DNA from: DATDMG01 sp036518955
GTDB taxonomy: Bacteria > Actinomycetota > Actinomycetes > Actinomycetales > Kineosporiaceae
DNA length: 23,301 nt
NCBI GenBank assembly: GCA_036518955.1
Contig: DATDMG010000460.1
Coordinates: forward strand, 1-23,301
Reading direction: 5' to 3'
A program made the translations under genes and the position numbers. Below the pieces are notes generated by a model. That model made no database searches and had not been told where the DNA came from. It saw only the letters and a program-made list of their open reading frames with translations. This document shows positions 6,579 to 13,805 of this stretch, piece by piece (the first letter of the stretch is position 1; every line of letters starts with the position of its first letter).

Positions 6579-7742
6579 TCATCCGCCGGTTCCGTTGTGG
6601 TGGTCGAGCAGGGCGTGCGGGCTGCTGGTCCCGTCGGGGGTGACGTCGGCGTGCACGGTGGCCGCGGTGAGCCGGGGGACGGCGTGGATCAGGGCGTGCT
6701 CGGCCTGGACGGCGAGGTGATGGGCGGCCACGACACTGAGGGCGGGGCTGACGACGATGTCGGCCTCGGCGCGAAGGGTGTGACCGATCCAGCGCATCCG
6801 GACCTGTCCGACGTCCTGCACGCCCTGGATGCCGCGCAGGGCCGTCTCGGCGGCGTCGATGAACGCGGGCTCGACGCGATCCATCAACCGCCCGTAGACC
6901 TCCCGGGCGGCGTCCTTGAGCACCAGCAGGATCGCCACGGTGATCAGGAGCCCGACGACCGGGTCGGCCGCCCGCAGGCCGAGGGCGGCACCAGCCGCTC
7001 CGACCAGCACGGCCAGGGAGGTGAACCCGTCGGTCCGGGCGTGCAGGCCGTCGGCGACCAGGGCCGCGGAGCCGATCCGGCGGCCGGTGGTGATCCGGTA
7101 GCGGGCCACCCATTCGTTGCCGACGAACCCGGTCACGGCGGCTCCGGCCACCGCCCACAGGTGGGTGACGTCGCGTGGGTGCAGCAGTCGCTGGATCGCC
7201 TCGTACCCGGCGGCCACCGAGGACGCGGCGATCACCACCACGATGAGGACGCCGGCGAGATCTTCGGCGCGGCCGTACCCGTAGGTGTAGCGGCGGTTGG
7301 CCGGTCGGCGGCCGACGAGGAACGCGATCCCGAGCGGGACGGCGGTCAGTGCGTCGGCCGCGTTGTGAATGGTGTCCCCGAGCAGGGCCACGGAGCCGCT
7401 GACGGCGACGATGACCGCCTGGACGAGCGTGGTCGCACCGAGGATCAGCAGCGACAGCCACAGCGTGCGGATTCCCTCCCGGGACGTCTCCAGAGCGGCG
7501 TCGACCCTGTCCATCGCCTCGTGGCTGTGCGGCGTCACCAGGTGCGCCACCCGGTGCCACAGCCCTGCCCCCGGGCCGTGGTCGTGCCGATGCCCGTGAT
7601 CCTCGCCATGATCATGCCCGACCCGGTGGTCGCCGTCATGGTCGTGAGGCGCGTCGTGGTGGTGCGGGGCGGCCCGGGTGTCGACCCGGGACGGGTGGTC
7701 GCGCCGGGCGTCGCCTGGGTGATCGTGAGGCTGGGGACTCAC
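6579..7742 (-). CDS. Cation diffusion facilitator (zinc exporter) with His-rich N-terminus
   Basis: A 387-residue CDF transporter that would exchange cytoplasmic metal for protons. The first 55 residues hold fifteen histidines (HHHDAPHDHDGDH and HDHGEDHGHRHDH stretches), a presumed metal-gathering tail. Six helices follow between about 95 and 280. The transport site is visible as HNAAD (H126, D130) in helix 2 and HARTD (H234, D238) in helix 5, the His/Asp pairing typical of Zn-selective members. A cytoplasmic C-terminal domain runs from about 290. Start: GTG 7742 with gagagga six bases upstream; the frame stays open upstream but that part is antisense to the divergent ArsR gene. Control by that ArsR protein through the operator at 7804-7823 is likely. 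Confidence 0.93.
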   Translation of the reverse strand: MSPQPHDHPGDARRDHPSRVDTRAAPHHHDAPHDHDGDHRVGHDHGEDHGHRHDHGPGAGLWHRVAHLVTPHSHEAMDRVDAALETSREGIRTLWLSLLILGATTLVQAVIVAVSGSVALLGDTIHNAADALTAVPLGIAFLVGRRPANRRYTYGYGRAEDLAGVLIVVVIAASSVAAGYEAIQRLLHPRDVTHLWAVAGAAVTGFVGNEWVARYRITTGRRIGSAALVADGLHARTDGFTSLAVLVGAAGAALGLRAADPVVGLLITVAILLVLKDAAREVYGRLMDRVEPAFIDAAETALRGIQGVQDVGQVRMRWIGHTLRAEADIVVSPALSVVAAHHLAVQAEHALIHAVPRLTAATVHADVTPDGTSSPHALLDHHNGTGG

Positions 7743-7803
7743 CGGCGGTCCTCTCTCGGGAGGTCGCGGGCCGGGGTGGCCCTCGTCGTTGCGCCGCCCC
7801 ATT

Positions 7804-7823
7804 ATGTGCGTGTGGGCGCACAT
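7804..7823. promoter_or_regulatory. Probable ArsR/SmtB operator between the CDF and regulator genes
   Basis: Perfect 7-bp arms atgtgcg and cgcacat flank 6 bases (tgtggg); a second palindrome gcacatgtgc (7818-7827) overlaps the right arm. It lies in the divergent intergenic region, 62 bases upstream of the CDF start. Size and dyad form match ArsR/SmtB operators that are released on metal binding. Confidence 0.65.
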
Positions 7824-8165
7824 GTGCACGCTTCGGGACCGGCTCATCCCCCGTCCGGGGAGGCGGCGCGGATGGCCGCGGCGGCGGCGCTGCTCGGGTT
7901 GATGGCCGAGCCGACCCGGCTGCGGCTGCTGGCCCGGCTGGGGCTCGGAGCGGCGGACGTCACGACGCTGACCGAGGCGTGCGGAACGGCCCGGACGTCG
8001 GTCAGCCAACATCTTGCTCGGCTCCGGCTGGCCGGCCTGGTGACGGCGAGCAGGGACGGGCGGCGGATGGTCTACGCACTGCGGCACGGGCACCTGCGGC
8101 GTCTGGTCGACGAGGCGCTCAACGCAGCCGATCACGAGATCGACAGGCTGCCCCCTCATCCGTGA
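7824..8165 (+). CDS. ArsR/SmtB-family metal-sensing repressor
   Basis: A winged-helix repressor of 113 residues from GTG 7824. AEPTRLRLLARL (28-39) is the family-defining second helix; TARTSVSQHLARLRLAGLVTASRDGRRMVYAL (55-86) is the recognition helix and wing. The C-terminal helix carries H88, H90, D96 and H104 (RHGHLRRLVDEALNAADH), a layout typical of alpha-5 Zn/Ni/Co sites, so a metal-derepressed control of the divergent zinc exporter is likely. No Cys-x-Cys alpha-3 site is present. The start is unsettled: ATG 7872 has ggggagg eight bases upstream and would give 97 residues; GTG 7806 and 7812 are further options that would overlap the operator. Confidence 0.9.
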   Translation: MHASGPAHPPSGEAARMAAAAALLGLMAEPTRLRLLARLGLGAADVTTLTEACGTARTSVSQHLARLRLAGLVTASRDGRRMVYALRHGHLRRLVDEALNAADHEIDRLPPHP

Positions 8166-8300
8166 CCGGCCTCCGCGAGCTGCCCACGCCGCGGCTCATG
8201 CGGTCCGGGCCCGGGCGCCGCCCACCCGGAACGGCGAGCGCGAGCCATCGACGTCCAACGCTGCAAGACTGTCGCCGAGGCGGGAGGAAGGGGACCGGTC

Positions 8301-9002
8301 GTGACGGTTGATCATCCGGTAGCCGTGGTGACGGGAGGCAATCGCGGGATCGGGCGGGACGTCGCCCGCCAGCTGGCCGAGAAGGGGTACGTGGTCGTGC
8401 TCGGGTCTCGCGACCAGAAGAAGGGTGAGCAGGCGGCCCGCGAGCTCGACCCGGGCGGACGTCGCATCGTGCCGTGCCACCTGGACGTCACGGACCCGGA
8501 CGTCGTCCGCGCCGCGGCCGGCTGGATCAAGGATCGCTTCGGCCGTACCGACGTCCTCGTCAACAACGCGGCGATCGACTACGACACCGACCAACAGGCA
8601 GCCACCGCGGATCTCGACCGCGTCCGGCGAGCCATGGAGACCAACCTCTACGGCGCCTGGGCGATGGTTCAGGCCCTCCTGCCGCTGCTGCGCAACAGTT
8701 CGCACCCGCGGATCGTCAACGTGAGCAGCGAGAGCGGATCCGTCAGCGAGATGACCGGAGGGACGCCGGCCTACTCCGTGTCGAAGGCGGCCCTCAACGC
8801 GCTGACCCGGCTGCTCGCGGGCGAGCTGGGACGGCACCGGATCCTGGTCAACGCGATCAGCCCCGGCTGGACCGCCACCGACATGGGCGGCGGCGGCCGT
8901 GCGGTCGCCGAGGGCGCCGCGAGCGTGGTCTGGGGAGTACTGCTGCCCGACGACGGCCCCACCGGCGGCTTCTTCCACGATGGCCGCCCGCTGCCCTGGT
9001 GA
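8301..9002 (+). CDS. Short-chain dehydrogenase/reductase (SDR) family oxidoreductase
   Basis: A 233-residue classical SDR, NAD(P)-dependent. The cofactor motif TGGNRGIG is at 11-18, the NNAA motif at 88-91, the catalytic serine at 142-143 (NVSSESG), Tyr158 and Lys162 (YSVSK), and ISPGW at 186-190 after the active site. The overall order resembles the carbonyl-reductase-like subgroup (NLYGAW at 115-120, SPGWTATDMGG), which reduces carbonyl groups; the actual substrate cannot be told. Start GTG 8301 follows a purine-rich gggaggaagggga. It stands alone downstream of the ArsR gene by 135 bases and converges with the ClpP-like gene. Confidence 0.93.
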   Translation: MTVDHPVAVVTGGNRGIGRDVARQLAEKGYVVVLGSRDQKKGEQAARELDPGGRRIVPCHLDVTDPDVVRAAAGWIKDRFGRTDVLVNNAAIDYDTDQQAATADLDRVRRAMETNLYGAWAMVQALLPLLRNSSHPRIVNVSSESGSVSEMTGGTPAYSVSKAALNALTRLLAGELGRHRILVNAISPGWTATDMGGGGRAVAEGAASVVWGVLLPDDGPTGGFFHDGRPLPW

Positions 9003-9104
9003 GACCCGACGACCACCGATCCCGGCGCCCAGGTGTGCCCGGGTCGCGATGCGGTCGGCGAGCAGCCGGCTGTGGACGTCGACGGTCCGTTCCCCGCCCG
9101 CTGC

Positions 9105-9725
9105 TCATCGCGGGCTCCCCAGGCCGATCGGACGGCGCAGGGTCGTCAGCACGTCGTCGAGGGAGGTGACGACGGCGTCGACGAACCCGTAGTCGGCCGC
9201 CTCGGACGCCGTGAACCACCGGTCGCGGCGGGAGTCCTCCTCGATCTGGGCGATCGGCTGCCCGGTGTCCTCGGCGATGCACGCCGCCACCGTGTCCCGG
9301 GTGCGCCGCAGGTCATCGGCCTGGATGGCGATGTGGACCGCGGTGCCGCCGATCCCCGCCGACCCCTGGTGGAGCAGCACCTTCGCGTGCGGCATGGTGT
9401 ACCGCTTCCCCTTCGTCCCCGAGGACAGCAGGAACTGCCCGGCGCCGTAGGCCGTCCCGAGGTTGACCGTGCAGACGTCGTTGGGGATGGCCCGCATGCA
9501 GTCCCTGATCGCCAGCATCCCCGCCACCGAACCGCCGGGAGAGTTGATCAGCAGCCGGACGTCGGCCGTGGGGTTCTCCGCGGCGAGCAGCAGGAACGCC
9601 TGGCACAGGCGGTTGGTGCCGCGATCCTCCAGCGGCTCGCCGAGCACGAGGGTGCGCAGCTCGAACAGCCGTCGGGACAGCTCGTCGTCCAGCGTGAGCA
9701 GGTGCTCCGGTGCGTTGAGTGTCAT
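9105..9725 (-). CDS. ClpP-like protein lacking the catalytic serine
   Basis: The 206-residue chain aligns along its whole length with ClpP, the barrel-forming protease of Clp machines: INSPGGSVAGM (60-70), TKGKRYTMPHAKVLLHQ (104-120), AEDTGQ (151-156) and SRRDRWFTASEAADYGFVDAV (165-185). His119 and Asp168 of the triad are kept. The nucleophile site, normally G-x-A-A-S-M-G, reads GTAYGAG here (90-96), so Gly94 replaces serine. The codons are clear (tac ggc gcc ggg). It should therefore have no peptidase activity and may, like plastid and cyanobacterial ClpR, be a structural subunit mixed with active ClpP rings. Start ATG 9725. No clpX or second clpP adjoins it. Confidence 0.93.
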   Translation of the reverse strand: MTLNAPEHLLTLDDELSRRLFELRTLVLGEPLEDRGTNRLCQAFLLLAAENPTADVRLLINSPGGSVAGMLAIRDCMRAIPNDVCTVNLGTAYGAGQFLLSSGTKGKRYTMPHAKVLLHQGSAGIGGTAVHIAIQADDLRRTRDTVAACIAEDTGQPIAQIEEDSRRDRWFTASEAADYGFVDAVVTSLDDVLTTLRRPIGLGSPR

Positions 9726-9772
9726 GACTCCACCGTCGCTCCCTCACGACGCCGGAGGAAGCCCGCGCCGCT

Positions 9773-9805
9773 CAGGGCAGCTCTGCTGACGGCAGAGGAG
9801 CCCTG
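9773..9805 (-). terminator. Strong hairpin between the esterase and clpP-like genes
   Basis: A two-tier stem: outer cagggc / gccctg, inner ctctgc / gcagag, with a symmetrical two-base internal loop and a tgacg loop. It lies 15 bases beyond the esterase stop on the minus strand and probably ends that transcript, so the clpP-like gene likely has its own promoter. Confidence 0.65.
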
Positions 9806-9819
9806 GGTGGCGGGGGCCA

Positions 9820-10809
9820 TCACGACAGGGTGCGTCGCAGGAAGTCAGCGAGGACGTGTCGGGTGATCTGGGTGGCGAATCCGTTCCAGGACAGGTCGTA
9901 GTCATGATCGGCGAACGGAACCGCCACGAACTGGTTGGGCACACCCGCTCGGTCCAGGCTGCTGTGCAACTGCCGGGACTGGTCCGCAGGCACGTACTGG
10001 TCGCTGCCGCCGGCCACCAGCAGGGTCGCCGGAAGCCCGTGGCGGACCTGCTCGAGGGGCGAGGCGGCGGCGTAACGGTCCGGGTAGGTGGACGGCGTTC
10101 CGCCGAGGTAGTGCTCGGTGTTGCGGCGGCTGCCGTCCAGGACCAGGTCCGCCTGCCACCAGGAGGTGAGGTCGACCGGGGGGAAGAACGCGAAGACAGA
10201 TCGAACCGGCGGCGGTGATCCGCCGCAGGAGGAGGCGCCGCCGGCTCCGGTGGCCGCGTAGGCCGCGGTGAGCGCGAGATTCCCGCCGGCCGACCTGCCG
10301 CCGAGCGCGACCCGGCTCGGGTCGACACCGTACCGGGCGGCGTTGGCCTGCAGCCAGACCAGGGCGCAGCCGACGTCGGCCGGCGCCTCGTCCCAGCGGG
10401 CGGGTGGGGCGAGCCGGTAGTCGACGTCGAAGACGGCGTAACCGGAGTCGGCCAGCCATTGGTCCCACTGCGGTGTTTCGCCGCGGCTGCCCTTGACGAA
10501 CGCGCCACCGTGGACGAGCACGACCGCCGGCCAGAGGTGTCCGTCGCGGTGACGCGGCAGCCAGGCATCGAGGTACAGGCCCGAACCAGCAACCGTGGCG
10601 TAGCGGATCGAGCGTCGCGGGTCCGCCGCTCCGGCGTTGCGTTGCGGGACCAGGGCCCTGGCGAAGGACACGGGTGCGCCCAGCCGGCGTGCGGTCAGCG
10701 TCTGTGCCGTCATCGGGACGATGGCGCACACCAGGGTCACGGCCGCGACGGCGCCGATCACGATCGTGCTCCGGCGGCGGCCGAGCCGGTGGAGCCCCAG
10801 GGCGGCCAT
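9820..10809 (-). CDS. Membrane-anchored alpha/beta hydrolase (HSL/esterase type), apparent N-terminal frameshift
   Basis: From ATG 10809 the frame gives 329 residues: a hydrophobic helix (15-38), then a lipase/esterase core with HGGAF (100-104, oxyanion hole), nucleophile GRSAGG (Ser173), acid Asp270 (GGSD) and His302 (FADHDYD). These are marks of the hormone-sensitive-lipase/carboxylesterase group; the catalytic domain would face outward. ATG 10809 has no ribosome site. A better start, ATG 10933 with gagaagg upstream, opens a different frame (MIETAVLPATGVPPGPTRRQ) that joins the present one if one base is removed from the five-C run at 10854-10858. The joined product of about 370 residues gains a first helix (HAQLLLLGAVGAMAALGL). 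Confidence 0.85.
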   Translation of the reverse strand: MAALGLHRLGRRRSTIVIGAVAAVTLVCAIVPMTAQTLTARRLGAPVSFARALVPQRNAGAADPRRSIRYATVAGSGLYLDAWLPRHRDGHLWPAVVLVHGGAFVKGSRGETPQWDQWLADSGYAVFDVDYRLAPPARWDEAPADVGCALVWLQANAARYGVDPSRVALGGRSAGGNLALTAAYAATGAGGASSCGGSPPPVRSVFAFFPPVDLTSWWQADLVLDGSRRNTEHYLGGTPSTYPDRYAAASPLEQVRHGLPATLLVAGGSDQYVPADQSRQLHSSLDRAGVPNQFVAVPFADHDYDLSWNGFATQITRHVLADFLRRTLS

Positions 10810-10933
10810 CGCGCCGACGGCGCCGAGCAGCAGCAGCTGAGCGTGCGGCCACGCCCCCGGCCTGCCGCAGGAACTGGCGCCGGGTCGGACCGGGCGGGAC
10901 GCCGGTGGCCGGAAGAACTGCTGTCTCGATCAT
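10810..10933 (-). pseudogene. Probable out-of-frame N-terminus of the esterase gene
   Basis: ATG 10933, preceded by gagaaggcgag, starts a frame with strong actinobacterial codon bias (PATGVPPGPTRRQFLRQAG) that degenerates into Arg/Ala runs after the five-C run at 10854-10858 (five G on the coding strand). Dropping one base there links it smoothly to the hydrophobic helix in front of the esterase ATG at 10809. It is either a sequencing error in the homopolymer, a real inactivating or N-terminus-altering mutation, or less likely a programmed shift. Confidence 0.5.
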
Positions 10934-11048
10934 CGTGACTCGCCTTCTCAGGGATGTGTGTCGCTCGATCGCTCGCCGTCGAGCCTGCCCGCGGCGCCCG
11001 CGGACCGAATCCGTAGTGCCACTGGCAGCCGCACCGGTCCCGGTCACC

Positions 11049-11234
11049 TCACCGTGGCTGTGCTCGAACGGCGTGCTGGATCGCGGCGGCGGTGACATCC
11101 GGGTCGGGGACCTCGATGATCAGCCGGGCGTAACGGTGCCGGGTCAGGTCCACGATGACGGCCCGGGCGGGGTCGTGAACGCGCCACAGGACGCGTTCGC
11201 CCGCGGTCAGGAAGACCCCCTGGCGGACTTCCAC
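11049..11234 (-). CDS. Small hypothetical protein
   Basis: A 61-residue frame from GTG 11234 with consistently G/C third positions and a globular look: GERVLWRVHDPARAVIVDLTRHRYARLIIEVPDPD, then a short helix TAAAIQHAVRA. I do not recognise the family. No ribosome site is evident before the GTG. It lies upstream of and in the same direction as the esterase gene, 115 bases from ATG 10933, and divergent from the LuxR remnant, so it may be the first gene of a two-gene unit. It could also be a chance frame. Confidence 0.45.
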   Translation of the reverse strand: MEVRQGVFLTAGERVLWRVHDPARAVIVDLTRHRYARLIIEVPDPDVTAAAIQHAVRAQPR

Positions 11235-11263
11235 AGGTAACCCAGGGCACCTGACCTGAGCGG

Positions 11264-12112
11264 GTGCTGGTCGGGCGCGATGCGGAACGCCAGAGGATTG
11301 ACGCCGTTCTGGACGGCGTCAATCCGCAGCGGCCGTGGCAGCGTCCTGCTGATCATCGGCCCCGGGGCTGGGCAAGACCGCCCTGCTCGACCAGGCCGCC
11401 GGTGCGCCCTGGGCCGCGGTACGGGCCGCGGCGGCGGCGCTGGGGCTGAGCGATCACACCCACGACCTGGAGAACGCGGACCTGATCCGGGTGGGCCCCC
11501 ACGGGGTGCAGGTGCGTCACCCGCTGCTGAGGTCGGCCGTCGCAGCGGCGGCGTCGCCGTCCCGGCGGCGCGCGGTGCACTCGGCGCTGGCCGCGGCGGC
11601 CAGCATGGGCCCGGACGCGGAGGTGGCCGAGGCACTGGAGACGACGGCCGAGCGGGCACGGGTGCGCAGCGGCCACGCCGCGGCAGCCGCGGCCCGGGAA
11701 CGTGCCGCCGAGCTCTCCCCGGACTCGCTCCACCGAGCTCGCCGCTACCTGGCCGCCGCCACCGCGTCGTTCCGGGCGGGTCAGCCCCGACGAGCCGCCG
11801 ACGACGCGGCCCTCGGCGAACGGGCCGCCACCGGGGATCACGCCGTCCTCGGCGAGGCCGCCTCCCTCCTCGGCCAGGTGCGGCTGCGCACCGGGGACCT
11901 GGCGGGGAGCATCTCGACGTTGACCTGCCCCTGGCGCTGCACGGCGTTCGCGGTGGCCGGACCGGTGCTCGAATCGGGAGATCGCGACCCAGCTGTTCCT
12001 CAGCCTGCGAACCGTGGAGTACCACCTGGACAAGATCTACCCGAAACTGGGCATCCGGTCCCGGACGGAGCTCACCCGGCTCGTGCTCGCCGCGGAGCAG
12101 GTGACGACCTGA
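11264..12112 (+). pseudogene. LAL-type LuxR family transcriptional regulator, degraded
   Basis: Pieces of one large ATP-binding LuxR regulator (normally about 900 residues) lie in order but in three frames. Frame 2 from GTG 11264: LVGRDAERQRIDAVLDGVN, the usual N-terminus. Next frame: GRGSVLLIIGPGAG, the P-loop start. From 11374: KTALLDQAAG, then an abrupt jump to ALGLSDHTHDLENADLIRVGPHGVQVRHPLLRSAV and the helical repeat region to about 11920. From 11969: NREIATQLFLSLRTVEYHLDKIYPKLGIRSRTELTRLVLA, the C-terminal LuxR HTH, ending at TGA 12110. Two large deletions (most of the ATPase; most of the TPR-like region) and at least three frame changes show it is dead. Confidence 0.85.
11295..11325. 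repeat. Perfect 12-bp inverted repeat inside the LuxR remnant
   Basis: Arms ggattgacgccg (11295-11306) and cggcgtcaatcc (11314-11325) are perfect reverse complements around a 7-base centre (ttctgga). It lies in the part encoding RIDAVLDGVNP. See the finding for possible meaning. Confidence 0.8.
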
Positions 12113-12134
12113 CGGCTGTCGGCACGGCCTGCCA

Positions 12135-12188
12135 CCCGGATGCGCCGTCCGAGCAGGTCGTGCGGCCTGCTCGGACGGCGCACCCGGG
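12135..12188. terminator. Long hairpin, bidirectional terminator between convergent genes
   Basis: Arms 12135-12157 and 12166-12188 pair over 23 bp with one mismatch (17 bp perfect from tgcgccgtccgagcagg), loop tcgtgcgg. A smaller hairpin ccgggcc / ggcccgg follows at 12184-12201 and shares its first bases. It lies between the stop of the LuxR remnant (12112) and the stop of the SRPBCC gene (12202). Confidence 0.75.
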
Positions 12189-12201
12189 CCGCAGGGCCCG
12201 G

Positions 12202-12648
12202 TCAAGCGGCCCTACGCGCCGCCGCCCTGCGCTCCGCCTCATGGATGAACGGGTCGAAGTTGAGACGGTAGAAGATCCTCTTCAGCAGGGGCTTCATCAG
12301 CCGACCACGGATCGGTCCCAGCGGCATCAAGGCATCGATGGTGAGCAGGCATCGGTCGCCGTCGAGGGGGTGCACCGTCCAGGTGGACCGCGCACCGGCC
12401 ATGCCGGCGTACGTCCTCTCCACGACGAGGTCCGCGCCGCGCCGGTAGGCGTCGTAGGCATGGGCCGTGCGCCCGATCGCCGTCCGGCGAACCGCCACGA
12501 ACTCTCCCCCGTCGTCGCCCTGCCGCACCACCTCGATCGCGCTCACGGCCGGGTTGAACTGCGGGTACGAGGGGTAGTCGACGATGACGGCGAACAGCGT
12601 CTGCGCGGGCACAGCAGCCTCTCGCGAATCGGTGAAATGGATGTCCAT
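12202..12648 (-). CDS. SRPBCC family protein (polyketide cyclase/COQ10-like)
   Basis: A 148-residue START-like hydrophobic-pocket protein. The family pattern is clear: an opening strand (DIHFTDSREAAVPAQTLFAVIVDYPSYPQFNP, residues 2-33), the central strands (VVERTYAGMAGARSTWTVHPLDGDRCLLTIDA) and the long C-terminal helix (GRLMKPLLKRIFYRLNFDPFIHEAERRAAARRA). Members bind or transfer lipid-like and polyketide ligands; the ligand here is unknown. Start ATG 12648 has ggagga four bases upstream; the frame is open further back to 12915 but that part lacks coding character. It is divergent from the secreted protease and shows no operon partner. Confidence 0.88.
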   Translation of the reverse strand: MDIHFTDSREAAVPAQTLFAVIVDYPSYPQFNPAVSAIEVVRQGDDGGEFVAVRRTAIGRTAHAYDAYRRGADLVVERTYAGMAGARSTWTVHPLDGDRCLLTIDALMPLGPIRGRLMKPLLKRIFYRLNFDPFIHEAERRAAARRAA

Positions 12649-12953
12649 GGTTCCTCCGGAGCCCTCGAGGAGGTGCGGAACAGTTCCCAGCAGGCTAGGA
12701 GGCACACCCGGACGGCGAATCCGCGAAAACACCGGCCCGCACACTGCCCGCACACCGGGCCCCTGCCGGCCCGGAAGGGATCGGCGGGTCGACCCGCCGG
12801 ATTCTCCGGGTTGGGGCCGGCCAGCCGCGCGGCGTCGACTCTCCACAGCACAAGACGCGGCGATGGCCCAGGGCGGGTCCGCAAACCGACGCGTCACCGT
12901 CACGACAACACCCACCGTGGTGGATGCGAAGCCTGGAGCCTGACCCTCGGACC
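12649..12953. other. Divergent intergenic region
   Basis: This gap holds the leader of the SRPBCC gene on the minus strand and that of the protease on the plus strand. I see no convincing -35/-10 pair, no RNA gene and no repeat beyond a 5-bp cctcc/ggagg pairing that could mask the SRPBCC ribosome site. Confidence 0.5.
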
Positions 12954-13805
12954 ATGAACAGGAGTTTCGGCCGCTTCTCCACCCGCTCCCGGATCCTGGC
13001 GAGGGCGGGCGCCGTCCTCTCCCTGGCGGGCCTGCTGCTGGCCGGGAGTGCCGGGACGACAGCCACGAGCTCCGCGGCTCCCCAACCCCGCGACGCCGAG
13101 CCGTTCATGGCGGGAACCTCGCTGCGCCAGGCAGACTCCCATGAGGGGTGCACCGCCGGACCGGTCCTGCAGGACAACTCATTGCTCGGCGGGATCACCG
13201 AGTACCGCCGCAGCGTCCGCTTCATCCTCACCGCCGGCCACTGCGGGACCGTCGGGGAACAATGGACCACGACGTCCGGAGTGTTCGTCGGCAGCGTCGT
13301 CTGGAAATCGACCACCCACGACCTCATGCTCATCAGGGTCGAGCCAAGACTCGACCAGGGCGTGAACCCCGGATGCATCCCCGGCAGCGGAACTCTCCCC
13401 TGCGTCGCGATCTCCTCCCACTACTACCCCCGCGCCGTCGGCAGGGTATTCACCGGCGGACCGTACAACAGCGACAGCATCGCGGTGACCGGAACAACGA
13501 GGTCTGCCGGCGACATCTGCATCAGCGGCGGCTACAACGGCACCACCTGCGGACACAACAGCACCGCCCGACCCCCGGACTTCTCCGACCCCCCGAATGC
13601 CCAGGGCCAGGCCTTCACCCGTGGCCCGATGACCCTGCCCGGCCCGGGTGACTCAGGCGGGCCGGTGTTCTCGAACAACGGCAACGTCCTCGGCGTCTAC
13701 GCCGGAGCATGGGCGAGGGGTGATGTCTGGAAAGGTGCGCGGTACACGCCGATCGACCTGTTCTTCGCCGAGCAGAGCGGCTACGCCCTCGCCCCACCAC
13801 AGTGA
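12954..13805 (+). CDS. Secreted trypsin-like serine protease (family S1)
   Basis: A 283-residue chymotrypsin-fold protease of streptogrisin-like character. Residues 1-42 are an export signal: basic n-region (RSFGRFSTRSR), hydrophobic core (AGAVLSLAGLLLAG), probable cleavage after SSAA. The triad is His96 (LTAGHC), Asp123 (HDLMLI) and Ser234 (GDSGGP). Six cysteines could form disulfides (66/97-type and 141/150 pairs look likely). An Asn/Gly-rich insert at 195-225 separates the last strands. It is expected to be extracellular; substrate unknown, and no long propeptide is visible. Start: ATG 12954 gives a normal signal peptide; ATG 12924 in frame is an alternative and neither has a good ribosome site. 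Confidence 0.92.
   Translation: MNRSFGRFSTRSRILARAGAVLSLAGLLLAGSAGTTATSSAAPQPRDAEPFMAGTSLRQADSHEGCTAGPVLQDNSLLGGITEYRRSVRFILTAGHCGTVGEQWTTTSGVFVGSVVWKSTTHDLMLIRVEPRLDQGVNPGCIPGSGTLPCVAISSHYYPRAVGRVFTGGPYNSDSIAVTGTTRSAGDICISGGYNGTTCGHNSTARPPDFSDPPNAQGQAFTRGPMTLPGPGDSGGPVFSNNGNVLGVYAGAWARGDVWKGARYTPIDLFFAEQSGYALAPPQ

Noticed and set aside
7743..8159. The CDF reading frame stays open upstream of GTG 7742 for 139 codons
   Set aside because: That part lies antisense to the ArsR gene and has no family similarity; the GTG at 7742 has a good ribosome site and yields the His-rich start.
9003..9104. A gacccg / cgggtc pairing between the SDR and clpP-like genes as a terminator
   Set aside because: Only 6 bp with a loop of more than 30 bases, so not convincing.
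10810..10936. The TRRQFLRQAG segment as a Tat export signal
   Set aside because: In its own frame it is followed by Arg/Ala runs rather than a hydrophobic core; in the corrected frame the charged linker and two helices fit a membrane anchor better.
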